Below, piece after piece: positions 17,801-28,830 of a stretch of DNA of 64,000 bases (positions are counted from its first letter, which is position 1; the number at the start of each line of letters is the position of its first letter). Source of the DNA: Callipepla californica brunnescens (taxonomy: Eukaryota; Chordata; Aves; Galliformes; Odontophoridae); the NCBI GenBank assembly GCA_023055505.1, contig JALIRH010000004.1:52581115-52645114 (forward strand), read 5' to 3'. The notes below the pieces were generated by a model. It was not told the origin of the DNA, searched no databases, and worked only from the letters and a program-made list of their open reading frames with translations. Both the position numbers and the translations under genes were made by a program.

Positions 17801-18956
17801 ATCAGATTCTTTGGATCATCCCCATCTTCATCAGGCGTTTCTGATACTGACACAGGTCCATCCCGGTTCATCAGTAAGGACAATTCCTCCAGTATCATTT
17901 TCAGTATCTTCTTTATGTCACTGACTTCTCCTGCTACCGTTGATACAGCTGCAATGGAAACGTGTGACGGTGGAAGTTGTTGTTCAAAGTTTTGAAGTGT
18001 AGTAACCACTTCATGAAATGGGAGTCTTCTGTTTTGGCCCTCAAGTATACTAGACGTTGCTACCAGTGTACTTGCGTACCTTTCTGGTGCTGTTTTTGAG
18101 AGCTTCCGATATACATCAGCTTTACACCATGCTTTCTCAGGATCGCAGTCCTGGTGTGGATTGTTAGGGACGAAAGTAGGATCGTACAGCATCTCTACTA
18201 CAGCCATTTCTCTCAAAAATTGGATGCCCTTCTCCACAGTATTCCATCTTTCCACCTTAGGCTCCAGATCGTCTTTGTAAGGAAATCTCTCCTTTACAGC
18301 TACTAGTACTCGTTCCCAGAGGGTAGCAACTCCACTCAGACATCTACTAATCCCTCTGTCGATAGCTGGGTCTCGAGCAATGCTTCCCAGTTGGCGGGCT
18401 TCACTGCCATCTAGGGACACGCTGCTGGCACCGTTGTCCCAACACCGCAGCAACCAGGTGACAATAGGTTCATCTGAGCGCCGTACAAACTCCTTTCTTG
18501 AACCCTGGATTTCAGTCATCTTTAGGGGCCGACGAATAGCAGTAATGGTGATTTCTTCATTATCACTGTCCTCTCCATGTCTCACACTTTTCTTAGTGGC
18601 CTTTCTAGGTGGTGGTGGTGGTGGTGGTGCTGAGGAGGGCCCCTCACCTGGATCTTCCTCTTCTTTCTCATCTCTGTCGTCTCCATGTCTCTCACCTTCT
18701 TTAGTGGCCTTTTGAGGTGGTGGTGGTGGTGGTGTTGGTTCTGAGGAGGGCCCCTCACCTGGATCTTCCTCTTTTTTCTCTGCTGCTTCTTCTTTCCGTT
18801 CTAGCCGAGAGGACACTCGTTTCCATTTCTGGCCTTCCACAGGGGCAACCGACACGGATGCCGGTGCTTCCTGTGACTGGTCAGGTTTATCCTCAAGGTT
18901 TTCATTGTTGCTCTGAACCTCGGTTTGGAAACCATTTCTCTCCAGAATATCAATTA
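14876..18956 (-). mobile_element. ERVL fragment without LTRs (U2)
   Basis: Same truncated gag-pro-pol fragment with the same end points as U1, so the truncations predate the array. Confidence 0.88.
15038..17437 (-). CDS. pol: ERVL pol frame (U2)
   Basis: 799 codons, with RT YIDD, RNase H and integrase HHCC residues as in U1 and the same terminal nonsense codon. It differs from U1 at A516V and P632S, both shared with U3. The upstream protease break is also shared. Confidence 0.88.
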   Translation of the reverse strand: MPSSSKGSELIYISGVTGGSQELSVLEAEISLTGKDWQKHRIVTGQGAPCIVGIDYLRRGHFKDPKGYRWAFGIAAVDADNIQQLSVLPGLSEDPSVVGVLKVKEQQVPIATKTVHRRQYRTNRDSLLPIHNLIRQLESQGVISKTHSPFNSPIWPVRKSNGERRLTVDYRGLNEVTPPLSAAVPDMLELQYEVESKAAKWYAAIDIANAFFSIPLATECRPQFAFTWRGVQYTWDRLPQGWKHSPTICHGLVQTTLEQGGAPEHLQYIDDIVVWGDTAEEVFKKGERIIQILLGAGFAIKRNKVKGPAQEIQFLGVKWQDGRRHIPGDVVDKITSMSPPTSKKETPSFLGVVGFWRMHIPNYSVIVSPLYQVTRKKNNFAWGPEQQQAFEQIKQEIARAVALGPVQMGQDVKNLLYTAAGEKGPTWSLWQRASGETRGRPLGFWSRACRGWEECYTPTEKEILAAYEGVRAASEVTGTETQLLLAPRLPVLNWMFRGKVPSTHHATDATWSKWIVLITQRARMGNLSHPGMFEVIMDWPEGKKFGTSPAEEVPRAKEAPPYNELTENEQTYALFTDGSCRIVGKHRRWKAAVWSPTRRVAEATEGEGESSQFAEVKAVQVALDVAERERWSMLYLYTDSWMVTSALWGWLQQWEQNNWQRKGKPVWAAELWKDIAVRTKKLAVKVRHVDAHVPKNRATEEQKNNHQVDQAAKIEVSQKDLDWQNKGELFVARWAHETSGHQGRDATYKWARDRGVDLTTDAIAQVIHDCDTCAIIKQAKRMKPLWQEGRWQKYKYGEV

Positions 18957-18969
18957 CAGGCAAAACCAT
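17560..18969 (-). CDS. gag: ERVL gag fragment, 5'-truncated (U2)
   Basis: 469 codons, with two acidic/proline blocks and a capsid-like region. It differs from U1 by Gln for Arg in KPDQSQ. The start codon lies in the non-viral flank, as in U1. Confidence 0.85.
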   Translation of the reverse strand: MVLPVIDILERNGFQTEVQSNNENLEDKPDQSQEAPASVSVAPVEGQKWKRVSSRLERKEEAAEKKEEDPGEGPSSEPTPPPPPPQKATKEGERHGDDRDEKEEEDPGEGPSSAPPPPPPPRKATKKSVRHGEDSDNEEITITAIRRPLKMTEIQGSRKEFVRRSDEPIVTWLLRCWDNGASSVSLDGSEARQLGSIARDPAIDRGISRCLSGVATLWERVLVAVKERFPYKDDLEPKVERWNTVEKGIQFLREMAVVEMLYDPTFVPNNPHQDCDPEKAWCKADVYRKLSKTAPERYASTLVATSSILEGQNRRLPFHEVVTTLQNFEQQLPPSHVSIAAVSTVAGEVSDIKKILKMILEELSLLMNRDGPVSVSETPDEDGDDPKNLMEKLIKLIKVSAIKGSRLSARADDSSNFMSRVSMWSFLRENGEDMKKWHKKPTPALRARVRELQQRSATNEIAPVTTDNQ

Positions 18970-19165
18970 AACAGAGCTCAGGCCATCCCTCAGACAGGCA
19001 AAAGGAGCTAAGAAAGAGCCCTGTAAGCAAATAAAGCCCTTTTGTGAATGGAAAGACCGTGCCGGCTGCTATCAAGCTCTTGATAACAACTTTGTGTAAG
19101 CGTGTTCTGCTCAGATCTGCCCTGATCTAAATCCTTCGGGCCCCCGTTGGATGCCGAAGGAAGCG

Positions 19166-19544
19166 TTGTTTTTGGAGCTGGCACGCATTTAAGAACCACG
19201 CGGCCGTTTGCTCACACCCTCTCTCACAGGGGATGGGGGGAGAATGGAAACCAAAACATTGCAACCTGTGGGTTGAGGTGAAGATTATTTATTAAGCCAG
19301 AAAACTTCTATATACTTATATATATACTTATATAAACTTATATAAGAGACTTATATATATATATACTTATATAAACTTATATGAGACAAATAACAGTAAG
19401 GATAAAACTCTTGTGAAGGGTGTGTGGAGAGCCTGTGGCCTCAGTTTTAACAGGATTTTGGCAAGCTGCAGGAGTAGGAGAGGAGGACTCCGGTAAATTT
19501 GCACGTCATGGAAGAAATGGCTGCATTCTGCAGTCCGACTGCAA
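19166..19544 (-). repeat. Direct repeat B with poly(A) signal and AT microsatellite (U2)
   Basis: As in U1, but the TA run (19309-19382) is 2 bp longer. A minus-strand AATAAA lies at 19288-19293. Confidence 0.7.
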
Positions 19545-20093
19545 GCAGATAGAAGCCTGGGCTTCTGCAGCACTCAGACACGCACAGCTCATTTGATGGA
19601 TGATTACTGAGGAGTGTGCAGATCTTCTCCCTTTTTCTGCAAGGCCTCAGCAACGCCCAGAGCTGCCAGAGAGACAAAGACTGCCAGCACTGCGTCGGGG
19701 AGGAGGTGGGAGAGGACATCAGTCAGTCACCTCTTCTGCAACACGCTGCCTGGACCTGTGGCTGCCGAGCAGTCAGCAGCCTATCCCTTCTTCCTTGAGA
19801 AAGAGATACGGGCAGAGGGTTTCTTCAGGCAAGCCATTCATTGCCCGTTTTTGTGGAGGACGATGCTCCCGGAGCAAACGGACGCTCTCGGAGAGGCCGC
19901 GTGGTCTCTGCCCAGCTGGTTGGAGGAGTCTCTGTTTCAGGCATCCACGCGGCACCCTCATCATCGGCACGGGGTCTGGCTGCCCCAGAGAGGATTTGCC
20001 GTGGAGGAAACACTCAGCAGCAATTCCTTCTGCATACTGAGCAGCGTCTTCTCCACGTCCACCTTGCTCGGCTGTGGGACAAGTGGAAGTCTG

Positions 20094-21638
20094 TCATTTC
20101 CCACTTGTCAGCAGAGTTGTGAACCGATCTCGCAGCATCTCCATCTCATACAGCGCCTGCTCATGTCTGTCTGGATCCCGTGCCACACGCTGGAACAGGT
20201 TGGGCGGTACGGACACTCGGAATTCCCACGGCAAGATAATCTCCGCAGGCACCGCCTTATTTCCTATGAGGAAGTGGTCCAGCCGTTTCTCCTCCACGCA
20301 GCACTGTAGGTAGCGCAAGATGTCCTCCGTCCGCTGCACCAAGTGCCTCCGACTCCAGCATTCCACAGGGATGGCAGTCAGGAGGTGCATGAGCACTGTC
20401 TTCAGCTCGTAGGGAGAAAAGTTGTAGCCCACCAGGATGTAGGCACACACTTTCAGACATCCCAGGTGGAAACTGTCCTCCCCAGCACGGGCGGCTATAT
20501 GCTTGAAGAACTTTGCCTCTGCCACTGCACAGGTCTGCGGCCAGGCTGTGCTGGGTGTATAAGCAGCCTCTGACTCCTGGCTGCTCAGAAAGATGTCAGT
20601 ATCGGCTTGCTGTACGCCAAACATGACATCGATCAAGAATGTTCTTTGGACCATAGGAGTCAGTTGAAGCCTGCAGGAGCGCTTGAAGAGCACCACATCC
20701 AAGAGGCATGCTGCTGACAGAGGCACGCATTTCCAGGCATTTTTCAACACCGCCCCGAACCAGCAGGCAGTCTTCTCCACGTCTAGGTAGGAGCCAGTGC
20801 AGAGGGTGTCCAGGAGGCTGGGTTGCTGATTTCTCAGCTCGTCCGCAGAGGTGTGGAGGAAACACAGCATTTTCAGATCCTGCTCCTGCCCACACGTGCA
20901 TTTCAGCTCTACACGGATACGGGAGTTCTGTATTGGCAGCTCCCGTGTGGTGCCCAGTTCCAGGTAGAAAATGTGCCCACGTGGGGGTTTCAGGGACACA
21001 AGAAAGCAGAAGACAGTTTCCTCCACGGGGAGACTCCAGCCTTCGTAGGTACTGCCCACCACAAAGGATCGCTCTGGTACTGGAAAGAATGTATCTGACA
21101 CAGCAATCTGAGCTATATCGATGAGGATATTCACTAGGTACAGCATACTGTCTCCAAGTTCCTTAAGGTCCTCGTTTGGACCAAAAGATTCTGGAAGGAA
21201 ACGTGACTGATCAACTTCTTCCTCTTGCACGTTCTCTTCCTCATCTTGCTCCTGCAGCTTTTCTACCTCCTCCTCCTCTTCCTCCACCTCACCACTATCG
21301 TTCTGCTCATCCTGGACCTCCACCTCCTCCTCCTCTTGCTCCTCCTCATCACTGTTGTCTTGATTCTCCCAGAACTTTTTTTCGATCTTCCATATGAACC
21401 AGAACAGAAGTCCGAAAACACAAAGAACACTCATGATCTTCAAGGAAGGCAACAAAGCTAGCATTCCCGTCCTGCTGTGGTCCCGGTCCCTCTGCTCCGC
21501 CTTCTGCAGCAGCTCTGTCATCCGCTCTCGCAGATAGACCTCACGCTGCCGCATGCGGATGAACGTGTCCTCATGAAACTCGTCGCCAGCAAGTGGCAGT
21601 ATCTGCCCCAACAAGGCGAAGATAAACGCCAAAGCCAT
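20094..21638 (-). CDS. ITPRIPL1: ITPRIPL1-like membrane protein (U2)
   Basis: 514 residues with the layout of the U1 copy: signal peptide, one membrane segment near 61-83, acidic tract 94-143, Mab-21-like region to the C-terminus. The only amino-acid difference from U1 that I see is Gln for Lys at 237, shared with U4 and U5. A silent change near the codons for FGPNED (GGACC for GGCCC on the plus strand) is shared with U4 only. Confidence 0.88.
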   Translation of the reverse strand: MALAFIFALLGQILPLAGDEFHEDTFIRMRQREVYLRERMTELLQKAEQRDRDHSRTGMLALLPSLKIMSVLCVFGLLFWFIWKIEKKFWENQDNSDEEEQEEEEVEVQDEQNDSGEVEEEEEEVEKLQEQDEEENVQEEEVDQSRFLPESFGPNEDLKELGDSMLYLVNILIDIAQIAVSDTFFPVPERSFVVGSTYEGWSLPVEETVFCFLVSLKPPRGHIFYLELGTTRELPIQNSRIRVELKCTCGQEQDLKMLCFLHTSADELRNQQPSLLDTLCTGSYLDVEKTACWFGAVLKNAWKCVPLSAACLLDVVLFKRSCRLQLTPMVQRTFLIDVMFGVQQADTDIFLSSQESEAAYTPSTAWPQTCAVAEAKFFKHIAARAGEDSFHLGCLKVCAYILVGYNFSPYELKTVLMHLLTAIPVECWSRRHLVQRTEDILRYLQCCVEEKRLDHFLIGNKAVPAEIILPWEFRVSVPPNLFQRVARDPDRHEQALYEMEMLRDRFTTLLTSGK

Positions 21639-21641
21639 GAT

Positions 21642-21921
21642 CTGGAAGAAAAGAGAGAGGGGAGGTCAGTGGGGCTGGGTGGGAGTTTGCTCGTGGCTGG
21701 GAGGGCTGGGCCAGGAGCCACAGCCCCTGGGGGCAGGGAGGAGCGGGTCCAGGGAGCTGGGAGGCAGCAGGGGCTGAGGCCAGCGCTGGTGCTGTGCCCA
21801 GAGAGCCGCTCACAGGGTCCCTCCCCTGAGCGCTGGGCCGTCAGTGCGGGCTCCAAGAAGCCCTCGCGGGCCGCTGCTTGCGCCCGGCCCAGCCCAGCCT
21901 TCCCCGTGCTGCCGCACTCAC
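21642..21921 (-). other. 5'UTR intron of the ITPRIPL1-like gene (U2)
   Basis: Donor and acceptor identical to U1 (GTGAGT and CTTCCAG); 280 bp. Confidence 0.75.
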
Positions 21922-22116
21922 CGATGGCCCAAGCCAAAGTGGAGCAGTGCTTCCTGCTGACGGCCCCAGCAGCAGCCCCGCACTGTGACGCGTCCTCTGT
22001 GATGTCACAGGCGCCCCAGCCCCACCCTTTGGCCCCACCCGGCTCCGTTCCTCTCGGCTGTCACGGCCCCGGCAGCGCCCGTGTTCAGTGGCACGTGGCT
22101 GCGCCGAGCTCCCAGG
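21922..22116 (-). promoter_or_regulatory. First exon and CRE-like promoter (U2)
   Basis: Same TGATGTCA and TGACGCG elements and CACCC boxes as U1, with no change visible in the motifs. Confidence 0.55.
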
Positions 22117-22395
22117 GAGCGAGCAAACTTTCTGTCACTGATGAATACCAATGGCTGTCGGCCGGACAGCAGTGTAGCTGACAGCATCCAACGGCTGTTG
22201 GTTGTCGGGACTGTTGGAAGGATCCAAATAATTTTGTCACGACGGTACCTCTGATAAAGTAGAGTTTGTTCCCAATTGCAGTTGTGGGCGCCCCATAAAC
22301 AGGGAGTGCACAGAGAGAAGAGCGTTACGTCTTTTATCCCTTATTGCCGAACGCTTATCTCTTTCTCCACTGGTTCCTCATTGGCTGAATACTGC

Positions 22396-22786
22396 AGGTT
22401 CACACTCCATGGTGTCCTGGATATTTGAGGGAAAACAGAGAAACTGGGGGATTGGCAGAAGAGAGGATTAGACGAATTGCTAAGAGAGGCTCAGAAAGTA
22501 CACGTAAGGTGAGAGGAGGAGACTCAGAAGAGGCATGCAAAACTTCTGAGATCTGCAGTAAAAGAAGGACAGGTGGGGGTGTTTCAGGCAAGGAGAAGAG
22601 GGAATATTCCTCAGGCAGACAACGTGCTTTAACCTAACCAGACGAGACCCAGAGATATGAGGACAGTAGATGCTTCTACTGTCAGAAAAAGGGACACATG
22701 AAGAAAGACTATAGAAAGAAAATCCAGGACGAGAAAATGTTTAAGGAGGACTGAGGGGGTCAGGGGCTTTATGTGCTGGGGACCCT
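22396..22786 (+). pseudogene. gag: ERV1 gag remnant, left of the provirus (U2)
   Basis: As in U1 but one A shorter before the defective zinc knuckle, as in U3 and U5. It ends at the first ACCCT (22782-22786). Confidence 0.75.
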
Positions 22787-23224
22787 TGTTGTGGTTTTGT
22801 GGTTTTGATGCCGGTATTCCACATCAGAACATCATGCAGGCCGTTAAGGAGTTAATGCTGTGGGAGCAGGGGAGGGGCGGAGCTCCGCACCGGACGCGAG
22901 GCCCGCGCTTTTTGGGGTGGCGCACGCTCTCTGGGCGGCTGTGAGGAGTTCAGCACGTGCAACGTAAGCTCCCAGTTTTCTGGTTTGGAAATTTTGTCTC
23001 TTTCTCTCAATTGTTCATTTTTATTAGATTTAGTAAAGTTACCGTTCCTTCTCAGATCGTGCCGTTGTGTTTTTCTTTACAGACCCTCAATCCCCTCTGT
23101 TTCCCCTCCCCCTGGAGCGCGCGGCTCTGCTGAGGCGGCCGCGCGGCAGTTTGTTTTTCCCTCTCCCTTTCTTTTTCCCTTCTCGGTTCCCCCTTGGGTT
23201 ACTGTCACGGATAACACCGTGACA
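22787..23224 (+). repeat. ERVL provirus 5' LTR (U2)
   Basis: 438 bp. It differs from its own 3' LTR by eye at two bases (GCACCGGACG and GGCGCACGC). At CTCTCTGGGCGG it matches the 3' LTRs and not the U1 5' LTR, which suggests LTR-to-LTR conversion. Confidence 0.93.
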
Positions 23225-23239
23225 CATTATTGGTGGAGA

Positions 23240-25150
23240 ATGCGGGCAATGCAGTATTTGTACCCCACTGTAAAACTGGTGCTGAGTGGACTGAGGGTTT
23301 TCATGTACCTTGGAGCATGTTGGCGTCTTTTTAAGCTCCTCATGTTCAGCACCGGAGTCATATCTGCATACAGCTGCTTTAGTGTGCTGATGGGGTTACC
23401 CCCCTCCCGCCTAAACAGCCTGGTTAATATGACAGATTATACGGCATTTGGATTGGTTTCCAGGTACTCTTTTCAGGTTTTTACCTATCTTCAAGGTGTC
23501 AGCCTGGCAACTGTGTTATCTGTTTTCCTGAATGTACTCTGTGCAATGGTATTTTACATCCAGTGGAGGAAGCCTTCCTCAGAACCAGAGAGCGTTGAAT
23601 GGCAGGGAAGGTGGGAAAAGTTAGGAAAGAAATTAGAAGCGTGGGGACCCCCGGTGCAATGTGATTTTGATCTTGAGCACCTGCGGGATCCTGAGAAATT
23701 CAGTGAGTGTTTAGGTCAGGAGTCATGTGACTCAGGAAGATCTGAGAAGGAACGGATTGTTTGGGGCTTGGCTTGTGCTTATCGAGCTATAATTGATATT
23801 CTTGAGAGAAATGGTTTCCAAACCGAGGTTCAGAGCAAAAATGAAAACCTTGAGGTTAAACCTGACCAGTCACAGGAAGCACCGGCATCTGTGTCGGTTG
23901 CCCCTGTGGAAGGCCAGAAATGGAAACGAGTGTCCTCTCGGCTAGAACGGAAAGAAGAAGTAGAGAAAAAAAAAGAAGATCCAGGTGAGGGGCCCTCTTC
24001 AGCACCTACACCACCACCACCACCTAAAAAGGCCACTAAGGAAGGTGAGAAACATGGAGACGACAGAGATGAGAAAGAAGAGGAAGATCCAGGTGAGGGG
24101 CCCTCCTCAGCATCACCACCACCACCACCTAGAAAGGCCACTAAGAAAAGTGTGAGGCATGGAGAGGACAGTGATAATGAAGAAATCACCATTACTACTA
24201 TTCGTCGGCCCCTAAAGATGACTGAAATCCAGGGTTCAAGAAAGGAGTTTGTACGGCGCTCAGATGAACCTATTGTCACCTGGTTGCTGCGGTGTTGGGA
24301 CAACGGTGCCAGCAGCGTGTCCCTTGATGGCAACGAAGCCCGCCAACTGGGAAGCATTGCTCGAGACCCAGCTATCGACAGAGGGATTAGTAGATGTCTG
24401 AGTGGAGTTGCTACCCTCTGGGAACGAGTACTAGTGGCTGTAAAGGAGAGATTTCCTTACAAAGACGATCTGGAGCCTAAGGTGGAAAGATGGAATACTG
24501 TGGAGAAGGGCGTCCAATTTCTGAGAGAAATGGCTGTAGTAGAGATGCTGTACGATCCTACTTTCGTCCCTAACAATCCACACCAGGACCGCGATCCTGA
24601 GAAAGCATGGTGTAAAGCTGATGTATATTGGAAGCTCTCAAAAACAGCACCAGAAAGGTACGCAAGTACACTGGTAGCAACATTCAATATACTCGAGGGC
24701 CGAAACAGAAGACTCCCATTTCATGAAGTGGTTACTACACTTCAAAATTTTGAACAACAACTTCCACCATCACACGTTTCCATTGCAGCTGTATCATCGG
24801 TAGCAGGAGAAGTCAGTGACATAAAGAAGATACTGAAAATGATACTGGAGGAATTGTCCTTACTGATGAACCGGGATGGACCTGTGTCAGTATCAGAAAC
24901 ACCGGATGAAGACGGGGATGATCCAAAGAATCTGATGGAGAAACTGATCAAACTGATAAAAGTCTCAGCCATCAAAGGCAACCGCCTCTCTGCTCGAGCA
25001 GATGACAGCAGTAACTTCATGTCGCGTGTGTCCATGTGGAGCTTCTTACGAGAGAATGGAGAGGACATGAAGAAGTGGCATAAAAAACCCACCCCTGCAC
25101 TACGAGCACGTGTGAGAGAATTACAGCAGAGATCAAGCTGCCAAAATTGA
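23240..25150 (+). CDS. gag: ERVL gag with N-terminal membrane segments (U2)
   Basis: 636 codons from the first ATG after the LTR, identical in translation to the U1 copy as far as I can see. It includes the two hydrophobic segments, proline blocks and the deletion-derived last residues. The frame is open back to 22985 inside the LTR. Confidence 0.82.
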   Translation: MRAMQYLYPTVKLVLSGLRVFMYLGACWRLFKLLMFSTGVISAYSCFSVLMGLPPSRLNSLVNMTDYTAFGLVSRYSFQVFTYLQGVSLATVLSVFLNVLCAMVFYIQWRKPSSEPESVEWQGRWEKLGKKLEAWGPPVQCDFDLEHLRDPEKFSECLGQESCDSGRSEKERIVWGLACAYRAIIDILERNGFQTEVQSKNENLEVKPDQSQEAPASVSVAPVEGQKWKRVSSRLERKEEVEKKKEDPGEGPSSAPTPPPPPKKATKEGEKHGDDRDEKEEEDPGEGPSSASPPPPPRKATKKSVRHGEDSDNEEITITTIRRPLKMTEIQGSRKEFVRRSDEPIVTWLLRCWDNGASSVSLDGNEARQLGSIARDPAIDRGISRCLSGVATLWERVLVAVKERFPYKDDLEPKVERWNTVEKGVQFLREMAVVEMLYDPTFVPNNPHQDRDPEKAWCKADVYWKLSKTAPERYASTLVATFNILEGRNRRLPFHEVVTTLQNFEQQLPPSHVSIAAVSSVAGEVSDIKKILKMILEELSLLMNRDGPVSVSETPDEDGDDPKNLMEKLIKLIKVSAIKGNRLSARADDSSNFMSRVSMWSFLRENGEDMKKWHKKPTPALRARVRELQQRSSCQN

Positions 25151-25804
25151 GGTGTCTCAAATAGACTTGGATTGGCAGAACAAAGGAGAGTTATTCTTAG
25201 CTCGGTGGGCCCATGAGACCTCAGGCCATCAAGGAAGGGATGCGACCTATAAGTGGGCTAGAGACCGAGGGGTGGACTTAACTATGGATGTCATCGCACA
25301 GGTTACCCAATGACTGTGATACATGTGCCATAATTAAACAAGCCAAGAGGATGAAACCTCTCTGGCAGGAAGGGAGATGGCAGAAGTATAAATATGGGGA
25401 GGCGTGGCAGGTTGATTATATCACCTTGCCGCGATCTCGCAATGGTAAGCGTTATGTGCTCACCATGGTGGAGGCGACCACTGGGTGGCGGGACATTTAA
25501 GCATTGGGAGAAAAATCTGTCAGAAGCCACCTGGTTGGTCAACACTAGGGGATCAGTAAACCGAGATGGTCCTACACAATCCAGCTCCCTACAGACCATA
25601 GAGGGAGATAAGGTCCCTGTAGTACATGTGAAGAGCATGTTGGGAAAAGCAGTGTGGGTCCTTCCAGCCTCTGGAAAGGGCAGACCCCTCCGTGGAACAG
25701 TTTTTGCACAGGGACCTGGGTGCACCTGGTGGGTAATGGATAAAAATGGGGATGTCCAGTGTGTACCACAAGGGAATCTGATGCTGGGGGAGTGCAGTCT
25801 GTAA
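25136..25804 (+). pseudogene. pol: ERVL integrase remnants (U2)
   Basis: Same frameshift and core deletion as the U1 copy, so these breaks precede the unit duplication. Confidence 0.8.
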
Positions 25805-25921
25805 TTCCATGTGTATATGTATATGTATAGATCTATTTGTATGTAATCTGTGTTATTGCTGTTCTTGGTTCTATATAGATACATGTAAGCATGATGTGAT
25901 GATGTGGAATAAGGGGTGGAA

Positions 25922-26359
25922 TGTTGTGGTTTTGTGGTTTTGATGCCGGTATTCCACATCAGAACATCATGCAGGCCGTTAAGGAGTTAATGCTGTGGGA
26001 GCAGGGGAGGGGCGGAGCTCCGCACCAGACGCGAGGCCCGCGCTTTTTGGGGTGGCGCGCGCTCTCTGGGCGGCTGTGAGGAGTTCAGCACGTGCAACGT
26101 AAGCTCCCAGTTTTCTGGTTTGGAAATTTTGTCTCTTTCTCTCAATTGTTCATTTTTATTAGATTTAGTAAAGTTACCGTTCCTTCTCAGATCGTGCCGT
26201 TGTGTTTTTCTTTACAGACCCTCAATCCCCTCTGTTTCCCCTCCCCCTGGAGCGCGCGGCTCTGCTGAGGCGGCCGCGCGGCAGTTTGTTTTTCCCTCTC
26301 CCTTTCTTTTTCCCTTCTCGGTTCCCCCTTGGGTTACTGTCACGGATAACACCGTGACA
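25922..26359 (+). repeat. ERVL provirus 3' LTR (U2)
   Basis: 438 bp, preceded by the same purine-rich tract. Its T-rich half again runs open into the ERV1 protease remnant (chimeric frame 26120-26626). Confidence 0.93.
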
Positions 26360-27905
26360 ACCCTGGATAGAAAAGAGCCCTTGATAAAATTGAAACTGGG
26401 TTCTCAGCGTCAGGAAATGGAATTTTTGGTAGACTCTGGGGCAGAAAGATCGACTGTTCAATATTTACCTCGAGGATGTTCTTTATCCTCGGAAAAGCTA
26501 CTAGTAATTGGAGCAAAAGGGAACCTTTTATGGTACCCTGTCACAAAGCAGGTAGAAATAGAATCACCTAGCACCTATGGAATTGGGTTTTCTTATTGGT
26601 ATCTAAAGCAGAATATAATTTGCTAGGGAGAGATTTAATTGTGGAGTTAGGAATCAATTTGGAAGTAAAAGATAGAGAACTGTTAAGCCATGTACTCTAA
26701 CGATAGAAGACGAGGCTAGAATTAACCCAGAAGTTTGATATACTCCAGAATCAGTAGGGAAGTTAGACATAGAACCCTCTGAAGTAACTATAAAGGATCC
26801 AGGGATCCCAATTAGCATAAAACAATATCCTATTTCACAGGAAGGTACATTGAAAAATTAATATCTAAAGGCCTATTGGCTATTAGAGCCCTGATTAGAG
26901 CCATGTACGTCTCCCTGTAATACTCCTATATTCCCTGTAAAAGAAAAACAAAAGCAAAACAAAACAAACAAACAAAAAAACAACAAAAAACCACGCCTGA
27001 TGACACATACAGATTGTTCCACAAGTTAAGGGAAATTCATAAGAGAACAATTACCCGTTTCCCAGTAGTGGCAAACCCCTATGCCCTGCTCAGTCAATGA
27101 AACCCAGAATCTAAGTGGTACAGTGTAATTGATTTAAAGGATGCTTTTTGGACCTGCCCCCTGAAAGCAGAATGCAGAGACTACTTTGCCTTCAAAGGGG
27201 AAGATCCGAACACCCATAGAAAGCAACAACTTAGATGGATAGTGCTCCCACAGGGACTCACAGAATCCCCTAACTTGTTTGGACAAGCCCTTGAGCAAGT
27301 CCTAAAAACTGATGAATCAAACCCACAGGTAACCTTAGTACAATATGCAGATGATTTACTATTAGCTGAAACAGACAAGGAAACAGTTAGACAGGGGAGC
27401 ATTAAATTATTAAATTTCTTAGGTTCAAGGGGTTGAAAGTTTCAAAGGTAAAATTACAATTTACAGAAGAGGAAGTGAAATATTTGGGACATTGGTTAAG
27501 AAAGGGAAATAAGAAATTAGATCCAGAATGGGTAAATGGGATTTTCTCTTTAAAAGCCCCGAGGAGTAAAAGGCAGGTGAGGCAGATCTTAGGGCTGCTA
27601 GGATACTGTAAACAATATATTGAGAATTATAGCAGTAAGGTAAAGTTTTTAGACCAGAAGCTAGTACAAGATGGATTGGTAAAGTGGAGTTGAGTCAGAA
27701 GGATGAGCAAAGATTAGAAGATTTAAAGGTAGATCTTGTTAATGCACGAGTGTTAAGCTTACCTGATATAAAAAGGCCATTTCACCTTTTTTGTAAATAC
27801 AGACAAAGGGACTGCTTTTGGAGTACTGACCCAGGAATGGGCCAGGAAAAAGAAATCAGTAGGATACTTTTCAAAAAGTACTTTTCAGCGTTAGCGTAAG
27901 GCCTT
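26360..27905 (+). pseudogene. pol: ERV1 pro-pol remnant, right of the provirus (U2)
   Basis: Same frames and breaks as in U1. It shares the AAGCTT variant near 27755 and AAAATTACAATTT near 27450 with U1, against U3-U5. Confidence 0.82.
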
Positions 27906-27909
27906 CGGT

Positions 27910-28133
27910 TTATCGGACACTCTCTCTTGCTCACTTTATTTGATTCATTAGCCTCCGTTCCAAATATTGTATTATATTGTGTTATTTTGCTTTCTGATAT
28001 CTTATTTAGTAAATTAGCTTTCCTCCTCAGATCGTTGCCGCTGTTTTGTTTCGGGGCCCTTTTCCCTTTTCCCTTTCCCCCTTCCCCTTGTCCGGGCTGT
28101 GGGCCCGTGGGTCTCCTTCCTCCGTTGTCACGG
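27910..28133 (+). mobile_element. Divergent ERVL-type LTR fragment (U3)
   Basis: Same fragment as at 1-224. The adjoining stretch carries the U2-type CTGCATG variant. Confidence 0.6.
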
Positions 28134-28521
28134 AACCGGGCCGAACCAGCCCACAAACCGTTGACAGCTGAGTACTGCATGTTCACACTCTATGGCGACG
28201 CTTCGCTGATCATACAAAGACCAAATAAAACATAAATCCCTTGGTCATCTAAACAACAGCAAATGGTTTTTATCTAAACACCTCAAATAGCACCTGGTCA
28301 TTGCTTTCGATCAGATACCAGGTCATGCTGTCAAGTACCTGTTTTACACTTTAAACATAAACATTCCCCTCTGGCCCCTTCCATCAACACTCGGTCTCTG
28401 TTTTGTATATTTGTCTGTCCTTCCACAGCGATAAGTTTTGGAAAGAGGATGCAGGGGAGCAGGGTATCCTGGAGCCTGCCTGTGACATCCTAACCTTCCC
28501 ACAGAGCGGGACAGTTATGCT

Positions 28522-28830
28522 TTGTTTTTGGGGCTGGCACGCAGCTCAGAACCACGCGGCCGTCTGCTCACACCCTCTCTTGCAGGGGATGGGGGGAGAT
28601 TGGAAACCAAAACACTGCAACTTGTTGGTTGAGGTGAACATTATTTATTGTCAAAAAACAGACAAATAACAGTAAGGATAAAACTGGAAAACTCTCTTGT
28701 GAAGGGTGTGTGGAGAGCATGTGGCCTCAGTTTTAACAGGATTTTGCCAAGCTGCAGGAGTAGGAGAGGAGGACTCCGGTCAATCTGCACGTCATGGAAA
28801 AATTAGCTGCATTCTGCAGTCCGACTGCAA
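28522..28830 (-). repeat. Direct repeat A (U3)
   Basis: Copy of the ITPRIPL1-like 3' flank with a minus-strand AATAAA, abutting the integrase remnant. Confidence 0.7.

Larger units (their letters stand above)
22787..26359 (+). mobile_element. ERVL provirus with two LTRs, internally deleted (U2)
   Basis: 3,573 bp at the same site as in U1, with ACCCT on both sides (22782-22786 and 26360-26364). The internal deletion is the same. LTRs lie at 22787-23224 and 25922-26359; the candidate primer site is 23231-23248. Confidence 0.95.
13955..27909. repeat. Tandem array unit U2 (long form)
   Basis: Second unit, 13,955 bp and almost base-for-base the same as U1. Net length differences are two extra bases in the AT microsatellite and one base fewer in the ERV1 zinc-finger region. 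It carries the ERVL provirus at the same site as U1, so the insertion predates the U1/U2 duplication or was copied by exchange. Confidence 0.97.
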